The notes beneath the pieces were generated by a model. The model was not told where the DNA came from. It saw only the letters and a program-made list of their open reading frames with translations, and ran no database searches. From assembly GCF_002860165.1 (NCBI RefSeq), contig NZ_PGUZ01000033.1, forward strand, positions 61,557 through 125,556: 64,000 nucleotides of DNA, read 5' to 3'. Position 1 is the stretch's first letter; each line of letters begins with the position of its first letter. This document shows, piece by piece, positions 1 through 7,353 of the stretch. This stretch comes from Bacillus sp. V3-13. GTDB taxonomy: Bacteria > Bacillota > Bacilli > Bacillales > Cytobacillaceae. The translations under genes were made by a program, and so were the position numbers.

Positions 1-2
1 CA

Positions 3-728
3 GATGAGGCATTTGACCAGCTGTTTACAGACGCGAATCCCGAGGCTGCCACAGGTGAACTTCTATACCACCGGGCACTCGTAAAAAGCTCGCTGGAGCA
101 ATCGAGCTATGCGATCCATTATGGCAAGCAGGCACTGCAACAATTCATGAACCAGCATAATTTTAAAAGGATTCTTCATTCGTTAATGCTGCTTGGCATC
201 AATTATACGCATTCAAAAATCTATGAAGAGGCATTATGCTGCTTCAAGCATCTGATTCGGAATGCCGAAATATTGAATGACCAGCAGCTTCTTTCGCAGA
301 TCTATCATAATATGGGGTTTCTCCAGCGGAAAATGGGCAACTTGGTGGAAGCCTTAAATTATTATAAAAAAAGCTTATCTCTCCAGCATAAACAATCCAG
401 CCATTACTTGATCACTTTGTATTCAGTCGGGGAAATTTATTTCTCTTTAATAGAGATGGAGAAAGCACGCCTTGTGTTTGATGAGCTGTCGCAGATGTCG
501 ACCCATTTAGGTATGAAAAAGTATCAGATACTGGCACGATATTATTTAACTGCGATTGATTCGAAGGAAAAATCGATCGAATATTTAGAAACCAGAGTAA
601 TTCCATACTTAGAACAGAGCAGCGAACATCTGGATGATCTGAGCCATTTTTACCATCTGCTTTCCGTGCATTACCGAGAAATCGGCATGCACAAAAAAGC
701 TGTTAAATATTTAGAAAAAACCAGTTAA
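3..728 (+). CDS. TPR-repeat regulator, C-terminal part (RRNPP-type peptide receptor)
   Basis: The frame is open from the left edge, so the N-terminus lies outside the window and about 241 residues remain. The visible part is all alpha-helical, with at least three recognisable tetratricopeptide units (for example around YHNMGFLQRKMGNLVEALNYY and a last unit with HYREIGMHKKAVKYLE). Such superhelices form the peptide-binding part of Rap, NprR and PlcR-type receptors. A short secreted propeptide gene starts 14 bases after the stop, the usual arrangement of receptor and signal in this group. Whether the missing N-terminus has an HTH (NprR/PlcR type) or only helices (Rap type) cannot be seen. Family call is firm; subtype is open. 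Confidence 0.75.
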   Translation, partial: DEAFDQLFTDANPEAATGELLYHRALVKSSLEQSSYAIHYGKQALQQFMNQHNFKRILHSLMLLGINYTHSKIYEEALCCFKHLIRNAEILNDQQLLSQIYHNMGFLQRKMGNLVEALNYYKKSLSLQHKQSSHYLITLYSVGEIYFSLIEMEKARLVFDELSQMSTHLGMKKYQILARYYLTAIDSKEKSIEYLETRVIPYLEQSSEHLDDLSHFYHLLSVHYREIGMHKKAVKYLEKTS

Positions 729-742
729 GGGGGAAAAAGTGA

Positions 743-889
743 ATGAAAAAAATGTTGGTTACTGTTTATTCTGTTGGATTATTTTCTTTGTTGAGTCTAG
801 GTGTAGTCAGTTTAAGTGAAACCCAATTGTCACAGGCTTCTGCTGAAGAGCCGGCAGGACATCCAATTCAGCCGCCTGCCATGAAGTAA
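743..889 (+). CDS. Short secreted signalling propeptide (Phr/NprX/PapR-like)
   Basis: A 48-codon reading frame with ATG at 743 and TAA at 887-889, preceded by GGGGGAAAAAG at 730-740 as ribosome binding site. The peptide starts MKKM, has one hydrophobic segment (about residues 4-25, ending SLGVVSL) and then a short polar, proline-containing tail (SASAEEP-like region, ending PPAMK). This is the shape of Phr, NprX and PapR precursors: export by Sec, then trimming of the tail to a 5-10 residue signal that is re-imported and bound by the TPR protein. The gene follows the TPR receptor gene by 14 bases and ends before a terminator. The tail does not match any mature signal I know, so the active heptapeptide cannot be named. 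Confidence 0.65.
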   Translation: MKKMLVTVYSVGLFSLLSLGVVSLSETQLSQASAEEPAGHPIQPPAMK

Positions 890-908
890 TAATAGGTGTA
901 TGCCCTGG

Positions 909-948
909 AAAAACAGCCTGAAGCGAATGCTTTAAGGCTGTTTTTTTT
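909..948 (+). terminator. Rho-independent terminator of the TPR/propeptide operon
   Basis: AAAACAGCCT pairs with AGGCTGTTTT, with an inner AAGC/GCTT helix, followed by eight T residues. It closes the receptor-propeptide transcript. Confidence 0.85.
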
Positions 949-1098
949 GCGTGCGGGTTTTCTTTTCGTAAAAAAGCTACTTTATTGCTATCAAAAATCT
1001 AGTAAAATATGACTAAATTTGAGCGAAAATGTAAAAAAATTGCCGAAAAAGATTGAAAAAAGGCATAATTGGTTTTAGTATAAAAGTAATGGAATGTT

Positions 1099-1175
1099 AA
1101 AGGCAAACTTATTGAAAAATAAGGACGCAAAGCCGCGAGTCTAAGGCGTAAGCTATGATAGTCGGGTTGCCAAAA
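1099..1175 (+). promoter_or_regulatory. Cyclic di-GMP-I (GEMM) riboswitch aptamer
   Basis: The aptamer shows GGCAAAC at 1102, a GAAA tetraloop on the first hairpin, the hallmark GGACGCAAAGCC, then GTCTAAGG, and the closing GGGTTGCC at 1164-1171 that pairs with GGCAA. These conserved blocks and their order match the c-di-GMP-I class. It lies in a leader of about 200 nucleotides before a small gene at 1311 and is followed by a terminator at 1229-1256, so transcriptional read-through control is likely. Which way the switch acts cannot be read from the sequence. Confidence 0.93.
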
Positions 1176-1228
1176 AGGAACGGGTATTGCTGCTGATGTT
1201 AAAGGATTGTTTCCTTTAATAAAAGCGT

Positions 1229-1256
1229 CCACCATCTTTTTTGGATGGTTTTTTTT
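1229..1256 (+). terminator. Riboswitch expression-platform terminator
   Basis: ACCATC (1231-1236) pairs with GATGGT (1244-1249) and is followed by a T tract to 1256. It stands between the c-di-GMP aptamer and the start codon at 1311, where an attenuator is expected. An A/T-rich AAAGGA/TCCTTT hairpin at 1201-1217 could be part of the alternative fold. Confidence 0.7.
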
Positions 1257-1310
1257 GTTCGCCCATCTTGCGGCGGCACCAACGGTAATGAATTTATAAG
1301 GAAGGCGGAG

Positions 1311-1562
1311 ATGAAGTTGACTGTTTTGTTCGGTACGGTTGAATATTTTGAAAGAGAGCTGCTTGAATACACAGCGGTAAAAAGCTTGCAAGAAATGGGC
1401 AAGGACTATATTTCTGCAGCTTATTCAAGGCTGGAAGACGAGCTATTAAACGATTTTATCTGTGACGATAAGGTCAAGGCCGAATGTTTGCGAAATTTGT
1501 CGGTGGCAAAGGACAGATTGGAAGACAAAATTTTTCAAACACCAATCAAGAAGATTGTGTGA
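1311..1562 (+). CDS. Small protein of unknown function behind a c-di-GMP riboswitch
   Basis: An 83-residue acidic, helix-rich protein beginning MKLTVLFGTVEY. ATG at 1311 is chosen because AAGGCGGAG at 1302-1310 gives it a ribosome binding site; an in-frame upstream ATG at 1245 lies inside the terminator hairpin and has no binding site. It has two cysteines near the middle (FICDDKVKAEC) and no signal peptide, membrane segment or known motif. It is the only gene between the c-di-GMP-I riboswitch and a terminator, so it should be a c-di-GMP-controlled product. I do not recognise the family. Confidence 0.65.
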   Translation: MKLTVLFGTVEYFERELLEYTAVKSLQEMGKDYISAAYSRLEDELLNDFICDDKVKAECLRNLSVAKDRLEDKIFQTPIKKIV

Positions 1563-1589
1563 ATATGACGCACTGCACGACTATCACCG

Positions 1590-1636
1590 AAAGAAGACTG
1601 TAAACCACTTGCGATGGAAACAGTCTTCTTTTTTTT
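1590..1636. terminator. Bidirectional terminator between convergent genes
   Basis: AGAAGACTGT pairs with ACAGTCTTCT, followed by eight T on the plus strand. The stem is flanked by the ends of the riboswitch-controlled small gene and of the minus-strand LacI regulator gene and can serve both. Confidence 0.85.
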
Positions 1637-2612
1637 AAGCGGTTGAACGGACGATCAGCTGATATGGAAGTTCGACCTTTTCCACTTTATTGTTGTTGTC
1701 GGCAATTAGTGAGAAAGCGAGATTAAAAGCGTTTTTTCCAAGCGAAACACTGTGGTGCTCAATCGTAGTAATATCAAGTACTTTGGAAATCGGGTGGTTG
1801 TCAAAACCAATCACAGCCAGATCCTCCGGCACTCTAATTCCGCGTTTTCGCGCTTCCGTTACAATCCCTGCTGCTACCTGATCACAGGCGACGAGCAATG
1901 CAGACGGGCGGTCCTTCATGTTAAGAAGCTCGTGCACGACTCTTATGCCATCCTCGATAAAGATGCATTGGTCAAACATCCAATCATTGTGAATGCTCGC
2001 GCCGATTTCTCCTAAAGCATCCAGATAGGCTTTTTTTCGCTGGCGGCTGTTGAAGCTATAGCCTCTTGCGATGCAGTAGCCAATCTTTCGATGCCCTTTC
2101 GAAATAAGATGGTCCATTCCGAGCTTGAAGCCTCCATAATGATCTATAAACACAGAAGAAATAGCTGCTCCGCGCGTATCTTCACAGGCTACGATCGGGC
2201 CAAATTCCGAAAATGGTTCAATTTCGTCCCAGCTGCTCGTTTTAGAGCAAATGATAACCCCGTCAATTTGCTTCATTTTTAACAGTTGCAGAAATTTAAG
2301 CTCCTCTTCCGCTTTATAATCTGTCTGGCACATAATAAACCGGTAATTATGCTCGAGTGCGGCACTGGCAATGCCCTGGACAATATCACCAAAATGTGGG
2401 TGGTTGATAAAAGGAAGTATTACGCCAACCGTGTAGCTTTTCCCTTTTGCCAGATTAACCGCGTTCAAATTTTGGATATAATCAAGCTTTTCAATTGCGT
2501 CTAAAACCGACTTCCGTTTGTCTTCCTTCACATAAGGGTGGTTATTCAAGACGCGGGAAACGGTCGTGACTGAAACACCGGCCATTTTTGCTACTTCCTT
2601 AATATTGGCCAT
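1635..2612 (-). CDS. LacI/GalR-family transcriptional regulator
   Basis: 325 residues, the usual length of the family. The N-terminus has the LacI helix-turn-helix (IKEVAKMAGVSVTTVSRVLNN, residues about 4-23) and hinge helix; residues about 60-325 form the periplasmic-binding-protein-like effector domain, with the family phrases VIGFDNHPISKV and RPSALLVACDQ. It should repress or activate a carbon-use gene set by binding a palindromic operator, but no sugar operon is adjacent: its neighbour upstream is a divergent two-component system. The effector is unknown. It ends within the shared terminator at 1590-1636. Confidence 0.92.
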   Translation of the reverse strand: MANIKEVAKMAGVSVTTVSRVLNNHPYVKEDKRKSVLDAIEKLDYIQNLNAVNLAKGKSYTVGVILPFINHPHFGDIVQGIASAALEHNYRFIMCQTDYKAEEELKFLQLLKMKQIDGVIICSKTSSWDEIEPFSEFGPIVACEDTRGAAISSVFIDHYGGFKLGMDHLISKGHRKIGYCIARGYSFNSRQRKKAYLDALGEIGASIHNDWMFDQCIFIEDGIRVVHELLNMKDRPSALLVACDQVAAGIVTEARKRGIRVPEDLAVIGFDNHPISKVLDITTIEHHSVSLGKNAFNLAFSLIADNNNKVEKVELPYQLIVRSTA

Positions 2613-2812
2613 TTTCCGTCCTCCTCACTATAAAAAGTCATGAATTTTCCCGAATAATATCCTTTACATTAAATTTATCATAATCACTTGCAATTCAGGA
2701 ACTATTCTTATACCAAGTCCCGGTTAGTGATATAACTTTTGTACTATAAAAGATAACCCGTTCGTTGAATAGTAAAGAGGATCATTCTTTGCCATAATGA
2801 ACAGCAACAAAA

Positions 2813-2876
2813 TCCTTTCGAGGATTTGGCCCAGCATTGGTCAGCGGCTCTGCCATTCGACCAGTCTGGGTTTTTT
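2813..2876 (+). terminator. Hairpin pair with U-tail in the intergenic region (possible small RNA end or attenuator)
   Basis: AAATCCT-TTCG-AGGATTT (2812-2829) forms a tight stem with a TTCG loop, followed by CCCAG...CTGGG (2830-2870) enclosing GGTC/GACC and ending in six T. No plus-strand gene precedes it; the gene to the left runs the other way. It therefore ends either a short untranslated RNA starting near 2700-2790 or the leader of the histidine kinase mRNA, which starts at 2946. Confidence 0.6.
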
Positions 2877-2945
2877 GTTTGAGTTTTTGTAGAACTACCT
2901 ATAAAATCAATTTAACAGAATATTCATGATAAAGGAGGTGTCGGA

Positions 2946-4811
2946 GTGAGTAGCCTTGTTCGTTTTGAAAAAAGGGAAAGTTATTCGAAGCTGTATCTTT
3001 TGGCCATTTCGATTGTGGGCTGGCTCACCGTTGTTTGCCAGTTGTTTTATTTTGACAAAATCGCAGACTTCGTTCCGATGCTGCTGCTGATTGTTTTTTT
3101 ATTCATCAGCGAATACTATCCGATGCCTGTTTGGAGAGGCTTCACGGCGATCACCTTCCCGCTCGTTTACATGCTTTATCTGCTCTACGGACTTCCTTAC
3201 ACACTTGTGATCTACGCTGTTGTTGTATTGTCGGTCAATATCCTGCAGCGCCGCCCTTTAAGAATCATTTTTTTCAATCCGGCCCAGCTTGTTCTCAGCT
3301 TATTTTTAGCGGAGCAACTTTGGTCGTTCCTCAGCGGTTTTTTACAAAATGGCATTGAATCAGATACACTTTTGGGAATCATTGAATATTGCACTTTATT
3401 AATCTTGTTTTTTCTTATTAATAATACGATTGTTGATTTCGTCCTAATGATTCGCCCGCAGCCATATCCGCTCAAGGATTGGAATCAAAAAATGCTGACA
3501 GAGCTTATTAGTATCATGCTCTCGCTGGTATATGGCTTGCTTTTGTATGTGCTTGGCAGCCAAAACCGCGGCGAAATTGATTTCTTTTCCTACTTTTTCT
3601 TTTTTTCACCCCTGGTCGGCATTGCCCTGTTAAGCTCAACGATCGTTAGGCTCAAAAAAGAGAAGCGGCGGTTGAAGGCGCTGTTTTCCATCACAACGGA
3701 GTTAAATCAACAGCTGCCTGCAAAAGAATGGCTGTCAACGTTAAAAAACAGTTTTAATGAGTTTATTAATGTTGAAGCCAGTCTTCTTTGGATGAAAGAG
3801 GACGAAGAGTGGAAACTGGAAATCGAGGACGGTAGAGTAGTAAATGGTCATCTTGCATTGTCACCTGAAATGATTGCCGGTTTTGAGGAGATAAAAAAAC
3901 CTCGGATTTACGCCAATCGCAAAAAGCAGGGCGGAATGGCGGATTCGTTTTTCGATCGGGATATTAAAGCGCTCATGTACTCCCCGCTCGTTGTCGAGGA
4001 TGAAACAGTCGGCATGTTCATTGTTGGAAAAAGCAGGACGAAAAGCTTCGAGGATGACGATGTCCAATCGATTGCAACGCTATCCAACCAGCTTGCTGTT
4101 ATTATGAAGACAAAAATGCTTTTTTCTGAAAAAGAAAAACGGATTGTTCTCGAAGAACGCAACCGGATCGCCCGCGATATTCACGACGGGCTCGCACAGA
4201 CGCTTGCCGGTGCTGTCATGAAGCTTGAAACAGCCGAAAAAAAATTCGACAAGAACCCGGATGAGACGAAAAGATTAGTATCAGACAGTGTTATGAGGCT
4301 GCGCCAAAGTTTAAAGGAAGTTCGCGAATCGATCTATGCTTTGCGGCCATACCCTACAGAGCGGGTTGGGCTTGCCACTGCGATCACGAGAAAAATTGAA
4401 GCTGTCCGGCAGGAACATGGGCAGAATATCCAATTTGAGATTAGGGGGAAAGAACTCGAGCTTAGCCCGATGGTGGAGAAGGTATTATTTGATACGTTTC
4501 GGGAGAGCCTGCAAAACAGCATAAAACATGCAGGTGCATCAAGCATCGAGATTTTACTGAGCTATCAAACAGAACATATATTGTTGAAAGTAAAAGATGA
4601 TGGTAACGGTTTTTCGCTTTTCCAGGCAATGCTTAAAGCGAGAAACCAACCGCATTTCGGCATCTTGCAAATGAACGATGCCGCGGATAAAATCAATGCT
4701 TCGCTGCAAATAGACAGCAAGGAAGGAGAGGGGACAGAAGTTACACTTACAGTGCCAAAAATGGGGTTTGAAGGGGGAGATTTAGTTGATCAGGCTCATG
4801 CTAGTGGATGA
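2946..4811 (+). CDS. Membrane sensor histidine kinase (NarL-system type, HisKA_3)
   Basis: 621 residues starting at GTG 2946 behind AAAGGAGGTG. Residues about 15-215 contain seven or eight hydrophobic segments, an integral membrane sensor; residues about 245-385 look like a GAF domain; then a dimerisation/phosphoacceptor helix with RDIHDGLAQ (His413) and an HATPase_c domain with an N box (SIKHAG) and DDGNG. This is the DegS/LiaS/NarX class of kinase. It overlaps the response regulator gene by 26 bases, so the two are translationally coupled and should be cognate partners. The stimulus is unknown. The two secreted proteases downstream are plausible targets only by position. Confidence 0.9.
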   Translation: MSSLVRFEKRESYSKLYLLAISIVGWLTVVCQLFYFDKIADFVPMLLLIVFLFISEYYPMPVWRGFTAITFPLVYMLYLLYGLPYTLVIYAVVVLSVNILQRRPLRIIFFNPAQLVLSLFLAEQLWSFLSGFLQNGIESDTLLGIIEYCTLLILFFLINNTIVDFVLMIRPQPYPLKDWNQKMLTELISIMLSLVYGLLLYVLGSQNRGEIDFFSYFFFFSPLVGIALLSSTIVRLKKEKRRLKALFSITTELNQQLPAKEWLSTLKNSFNEFINVEASLLWMKEDEEWKLEIEDGRVVNGHLALSPEMIAGFEEIKKPRIYANRKKQGGMADSFFDRDIKALMYSPLVVEDETVGMFIVGKSRTKSFEDDDVQSIATLSNQLAVIMKTKMLFSEKEKRIVLEERNRIARDIHDGLAQTLAGAVMKLETAEKKFDKNPDETKRLVSDSVMRLRQSLKEVRESIYALRPYPTERVGLATAITRKIEAVRQEHGQNIQFEIRGKELELSPMVEKVLFDTFRESLQNSIKHAGASSIEILLSYQTEHILLKVKDDGNGFSLFQAMLKARNQPHFGILQMNDAADKINASLQIDSKEGEGTEVTLTVPKMGFEGGDLVDQAHASG

Positions 4812-5433
4812 CCATGCTGTGTTAAGAGACGGGCTCCGCAACATTTTAGGAATGGAAGACGATATCGAAGTGGTTGGCGAAGCGGTTTCCGGGGACGAGG
4901 CTCTAGAGAAAATTGGCATCATTAAGCCGGATATCGTCGTAATGGATATCAACATGCCAAACAAAAATGGGGTAGAAGTAACCGGGATTATTAAAAGACA
5001 ATATCCAAATATAAAAGTTTTGGTTTTGACGATGCACAGCCATGACGAGTTTTTCATGTCTGCCATCCGCGAAGGCGCCGACGGCTATTTATTAAAAGAT
5101 GCACCCTCCGATCAAGTTGTCGCGGCAATCCGAACGGTGGCGAAGGGAGAGTCAGTCATTCACCCGTCCATGACAAAAAAGCTGCTTTCTTTCCACCAGC
5201 AAAAGCAAACCGAAACAGAAGATTCCAGCTTAACGGAAAGAGAGAAGGAAGTTCTGCTGTGTCTTGTCGAAGGATTAAGCAATAAAGAAATTGCACAGCG
5301 CCTGTTTATCAGTGACAAAACTGTGAAAATTCATGTCAGCAAGATTTTCAAAAAGTTAAACGTGAAAAGCCGGTCCCAGGTTGTGATTTACGCGGTCCAG
5401 AACCAGCTTGTGCCAATGCCGCCGGGCTCCTGA
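4786..5433 (+). CDS. NarL/FixJ-family response regulator
   Basis: 215 residues. Receiver domain at residues 1-120 with the acidic pair DD at 8-9, phosphoacceptor Asp54 (VVMDINMP) and Lys in LLKDA; a LuxR-type helix-turn-helix at the C-terminus ([22 protein letters not shown], then [14 protein letters not shown]). The start is TTG at 4786, with AAGGGGGAGA at 4771-4780, inside the end of the kinase gene. It resembles DegU and LiaR. It should be phosphorylated by the overlapping kinase and bind promoters as a dimer; targets are unknown. Confidence 0.93.
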   Translation: MIRLMLVDDHAVLRDGLRNILGMEDDIEVVGEAVSGDEALEKIGIIKPDIVVMDINMPNKNGVEVTGIIKRQYPNIKVLVLTMHSHDEFFMSAIREGADGYLLKDAPSDQVVAAIRTVAKGESVIHPSMTKKLLSFHQQKQTETEDSSLTEREKEVLLCLVEGLSNKEIAQRLFISDKTVKIHVSKIFKKLNVKSRSQVVIYAVQNQLVPMPPGS

Positions 5434-5469
5434 ATGTACAGGGGCCTTTTTCTATTGGTTTTTAAAATA

Positions 5470-5572
5470 CCATCAACTTCGCTAATTTTATCGTCGACTT
5501 TGCAGCCTTTATCATCAACTTCGCACCATTTATCATCAACAATTAAAATCTATCACCAACTCCCATTTTTAA
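5470..5572. repeat. Five-unit intergenic array, 20-21 bp period (core TCATCAACTT)
   Basis: Copies of [T/C]CATCAACTT or close variants begin at 5470, 5491, 5512, 5533 and 5553, a spacing of 21, 21, 21 and 20 bp. The same core recurs in an array near 36.2 kb. It lies between the response regulator gene and the first protease gene. Confidence 0.8.
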
Positions 5573-5708
5573 TAGTGCCCTACTACCTTAGTAGTAAGTA
5601 AGTTAATACTACAGGGCATCGAATTTACCCCTTCTGCACAATAGTGGAGTGGCCCGGCACATGAGATAATTTTAAAAATGCTTAAAATTCAAACTGGGAG
5701 TGAAATGG

Positions 5709-7133
5709 ATGAAGATTAGAGCAGCCTTATTATCGTTTCTTTTGTTTGCGGCAGTTATTTTCGGTGCGATCATGCAGGGAACTTCCTCAAAAGCAACCGG
5801 ATTAAACTCAACTAAAATCGATTCCAGCTTGGCAGAGGCTCTATCGAATGCAACTGGACCGGTTGAAGTGATTGTCACCTTTAAGGGCGCAAGCGGTCCA
5901 ACTGCGGGTCAGCTCGACTTTTTGAAAAATGCCGGGGTTACGAAAGGGATTGCTTTCAAGAGCCTGCCGATCGCAGGTGTTCTCGCTACAAAAGGGCAGG
6001 TTGAAAAGCTTGCTGAAAGCGATCAGGTTCTATCGATCTATTATAATAAAAAACTGGCATACGAAAATGCGGCAGCAACCGATTTAACCGGGGTAGATAA
6101 GGTTCGCACAGATGACAAGATGAGAAAGCTGAACGGCGGGCTTCCAGTATCCGGTAAAGGGATCGGAGTTGTCATCAATGACAGCGGCGTAGATGGACTC
6201 CATAAAGACATTAAATTTGGCGATCATCTTGTCCAAAATGTATTGGGTTCCACGAATCTTCATGCTGTTGATGCCTTATTGCCTATTACGTATGCGGAAA
6301 ATGTTCCATCCACTGATCATAATTCCGGACATGGTACACATGTCGCCGGCATTGTTGGCGGGACCGGTGCTATGTCGGGAAGTAAGTATGAAGGAGTTGC
6401 ACCGGGCGCAAACCTAATTGGTTATGGGTCCGGTGCCGGACTGGCGATCCTTGATACGCTTGGCGGCTTTGACTACGCTCTCACACATCAGCAGGAATAC
6501 AATATTCGCATCATTACCAATTCATGGGGAGATACAGGAGATGCTGGTACCGATTTTGATCCGAATCATCCAATCAATGTAGCCACAAAAAGGTTATATG
6601 ACCGCGGCATTGTCACAGTTTTTTCTGCCGGAAACTCAGGTCCTGAACAAAAAACAATCTCGGGAAATTATAAAAAAGCGCCATGGGTTGTCGCGGTCGC
6701 AGCCGGAACCAAGTCAGGAGCTTTGGCTGATTTTTCATCGCGCGGTGAAAAGGGAAATGGCGGTACAGTTACAGTTGATGGGGAAACCTGGACTTGGGAA
6801 GACCGTCCAACGGTTACCGCGCCGGGTGTCGACATCATTTCGACCAGGGTGATTTCGCCAATAGCATCACTTGGCGCGACAGACGATGTGCAATATATCG
6901 AGCCGGCTTACATTCCTTATTATACGACGATGAGCGGAACGTCGATGGCGGCCCCGCACGCTGCCGGAATCATTGCGTTAATGCTTGACGCCAACCCGCT
7001 CCTGTCTGCAAAAGAAGTGAAGGATATTTTGCAGAAAACAGCAACCCCAATGGAAGGATATGAAAACTGGGAAGTTGGAGCAGGTTATATTAATGCTTAT
7101 AAAGCAGTGCAAGCTTCTTTTTATAAAAAATAA
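5709..7133 (+). CDS. Secreted subtilisin-like serine protease (peptidase S8)
   Basis: 474 residues from ATG 5709; GTG at 5700 is in frame but abuts the GGGAG at 5696-5700, which suits the ATG better. A signal peptide (hydrophobic residues about 5-25), an I9-like propeptide (PVEVIVTFKG through about residue 115) and an S8 catalytic domain follow. The triad is visible as Asp in VINDSGVDG, His in SGHGTHVAG and Ser in SGTSMAAPHAAG, with the oxyanion Asn in SAGNSGPE. It lacks any C-terminal extension, unlike the paralogue that starts 220 bases downstream, with which it shares long identical stretches. It is an exported protease, probably a scavenging enzyme. Confidence 0.93.
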   Translation: MKIRAALLSFLLFAAVIFGAIMQGTSSKATGLNSTKIDSSLAEALSNATGPVEVIVTFKGASGPTAGQLDFLKNAGVTKGIAFKSLPIAGVLATKGQVEKLAESDQVLSIYYNKKLAYENAAATDLTGVDKVRTDDKMRKLNGGLPVSGKGIGVVINDSGVDGLHKDIKFGDHLVQNVLGSTNLHAVDALLPITYAENVPSTDHNSGHGTHVAGIVGGTGAMSGSKYEGVAPGANLIGYGSGAGLAILDTLGGFDYALTHQQEYNIRIITNSWGDTGDAGTDFDPNHPINVATKRLYDRGIVTVFSAGNSGPEQKTISGNYKKAPWVVAVAAGTKSGALADFSSRGEKGNGGTVTVDGETWTWEDRPTVTAPGVDIISTRVISPIASLGATDDVQYIEPAYIPYYTTMSGTSMAAPHAAGIIALMLDANPLLSAKEVKDILQKTATPMEGYENWEVGAGYINAYKAVQASFYKK

Positions 7134-7353
7134 TCTGATGAAGGTGCCTTCGATGCCGAATCCGGTATTAAGGCGCTTTCTTGTAATTTGACCATAGGGG
7201 GAACACATCCGGCAACTATTGGTCTACAACTTTTGTACGATAGGAGAATACTCCTTCCGGGTTTCAATTTTATAACCTTTGTGGAATATCCACTTTTCCG
7301 CCTTTAATAGATAATAAAATTAGTATTTTATTAATTTTGAGAGGAGCACGAAA

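Noticed and set aside
5470..5572. CRISPR array
   Set aside because: Units of 20-21 bp with imperfect repeats and no separate spacers or cas genes; not CRISPR. The same applies to the 36.2 and 58.1 kb arrays.
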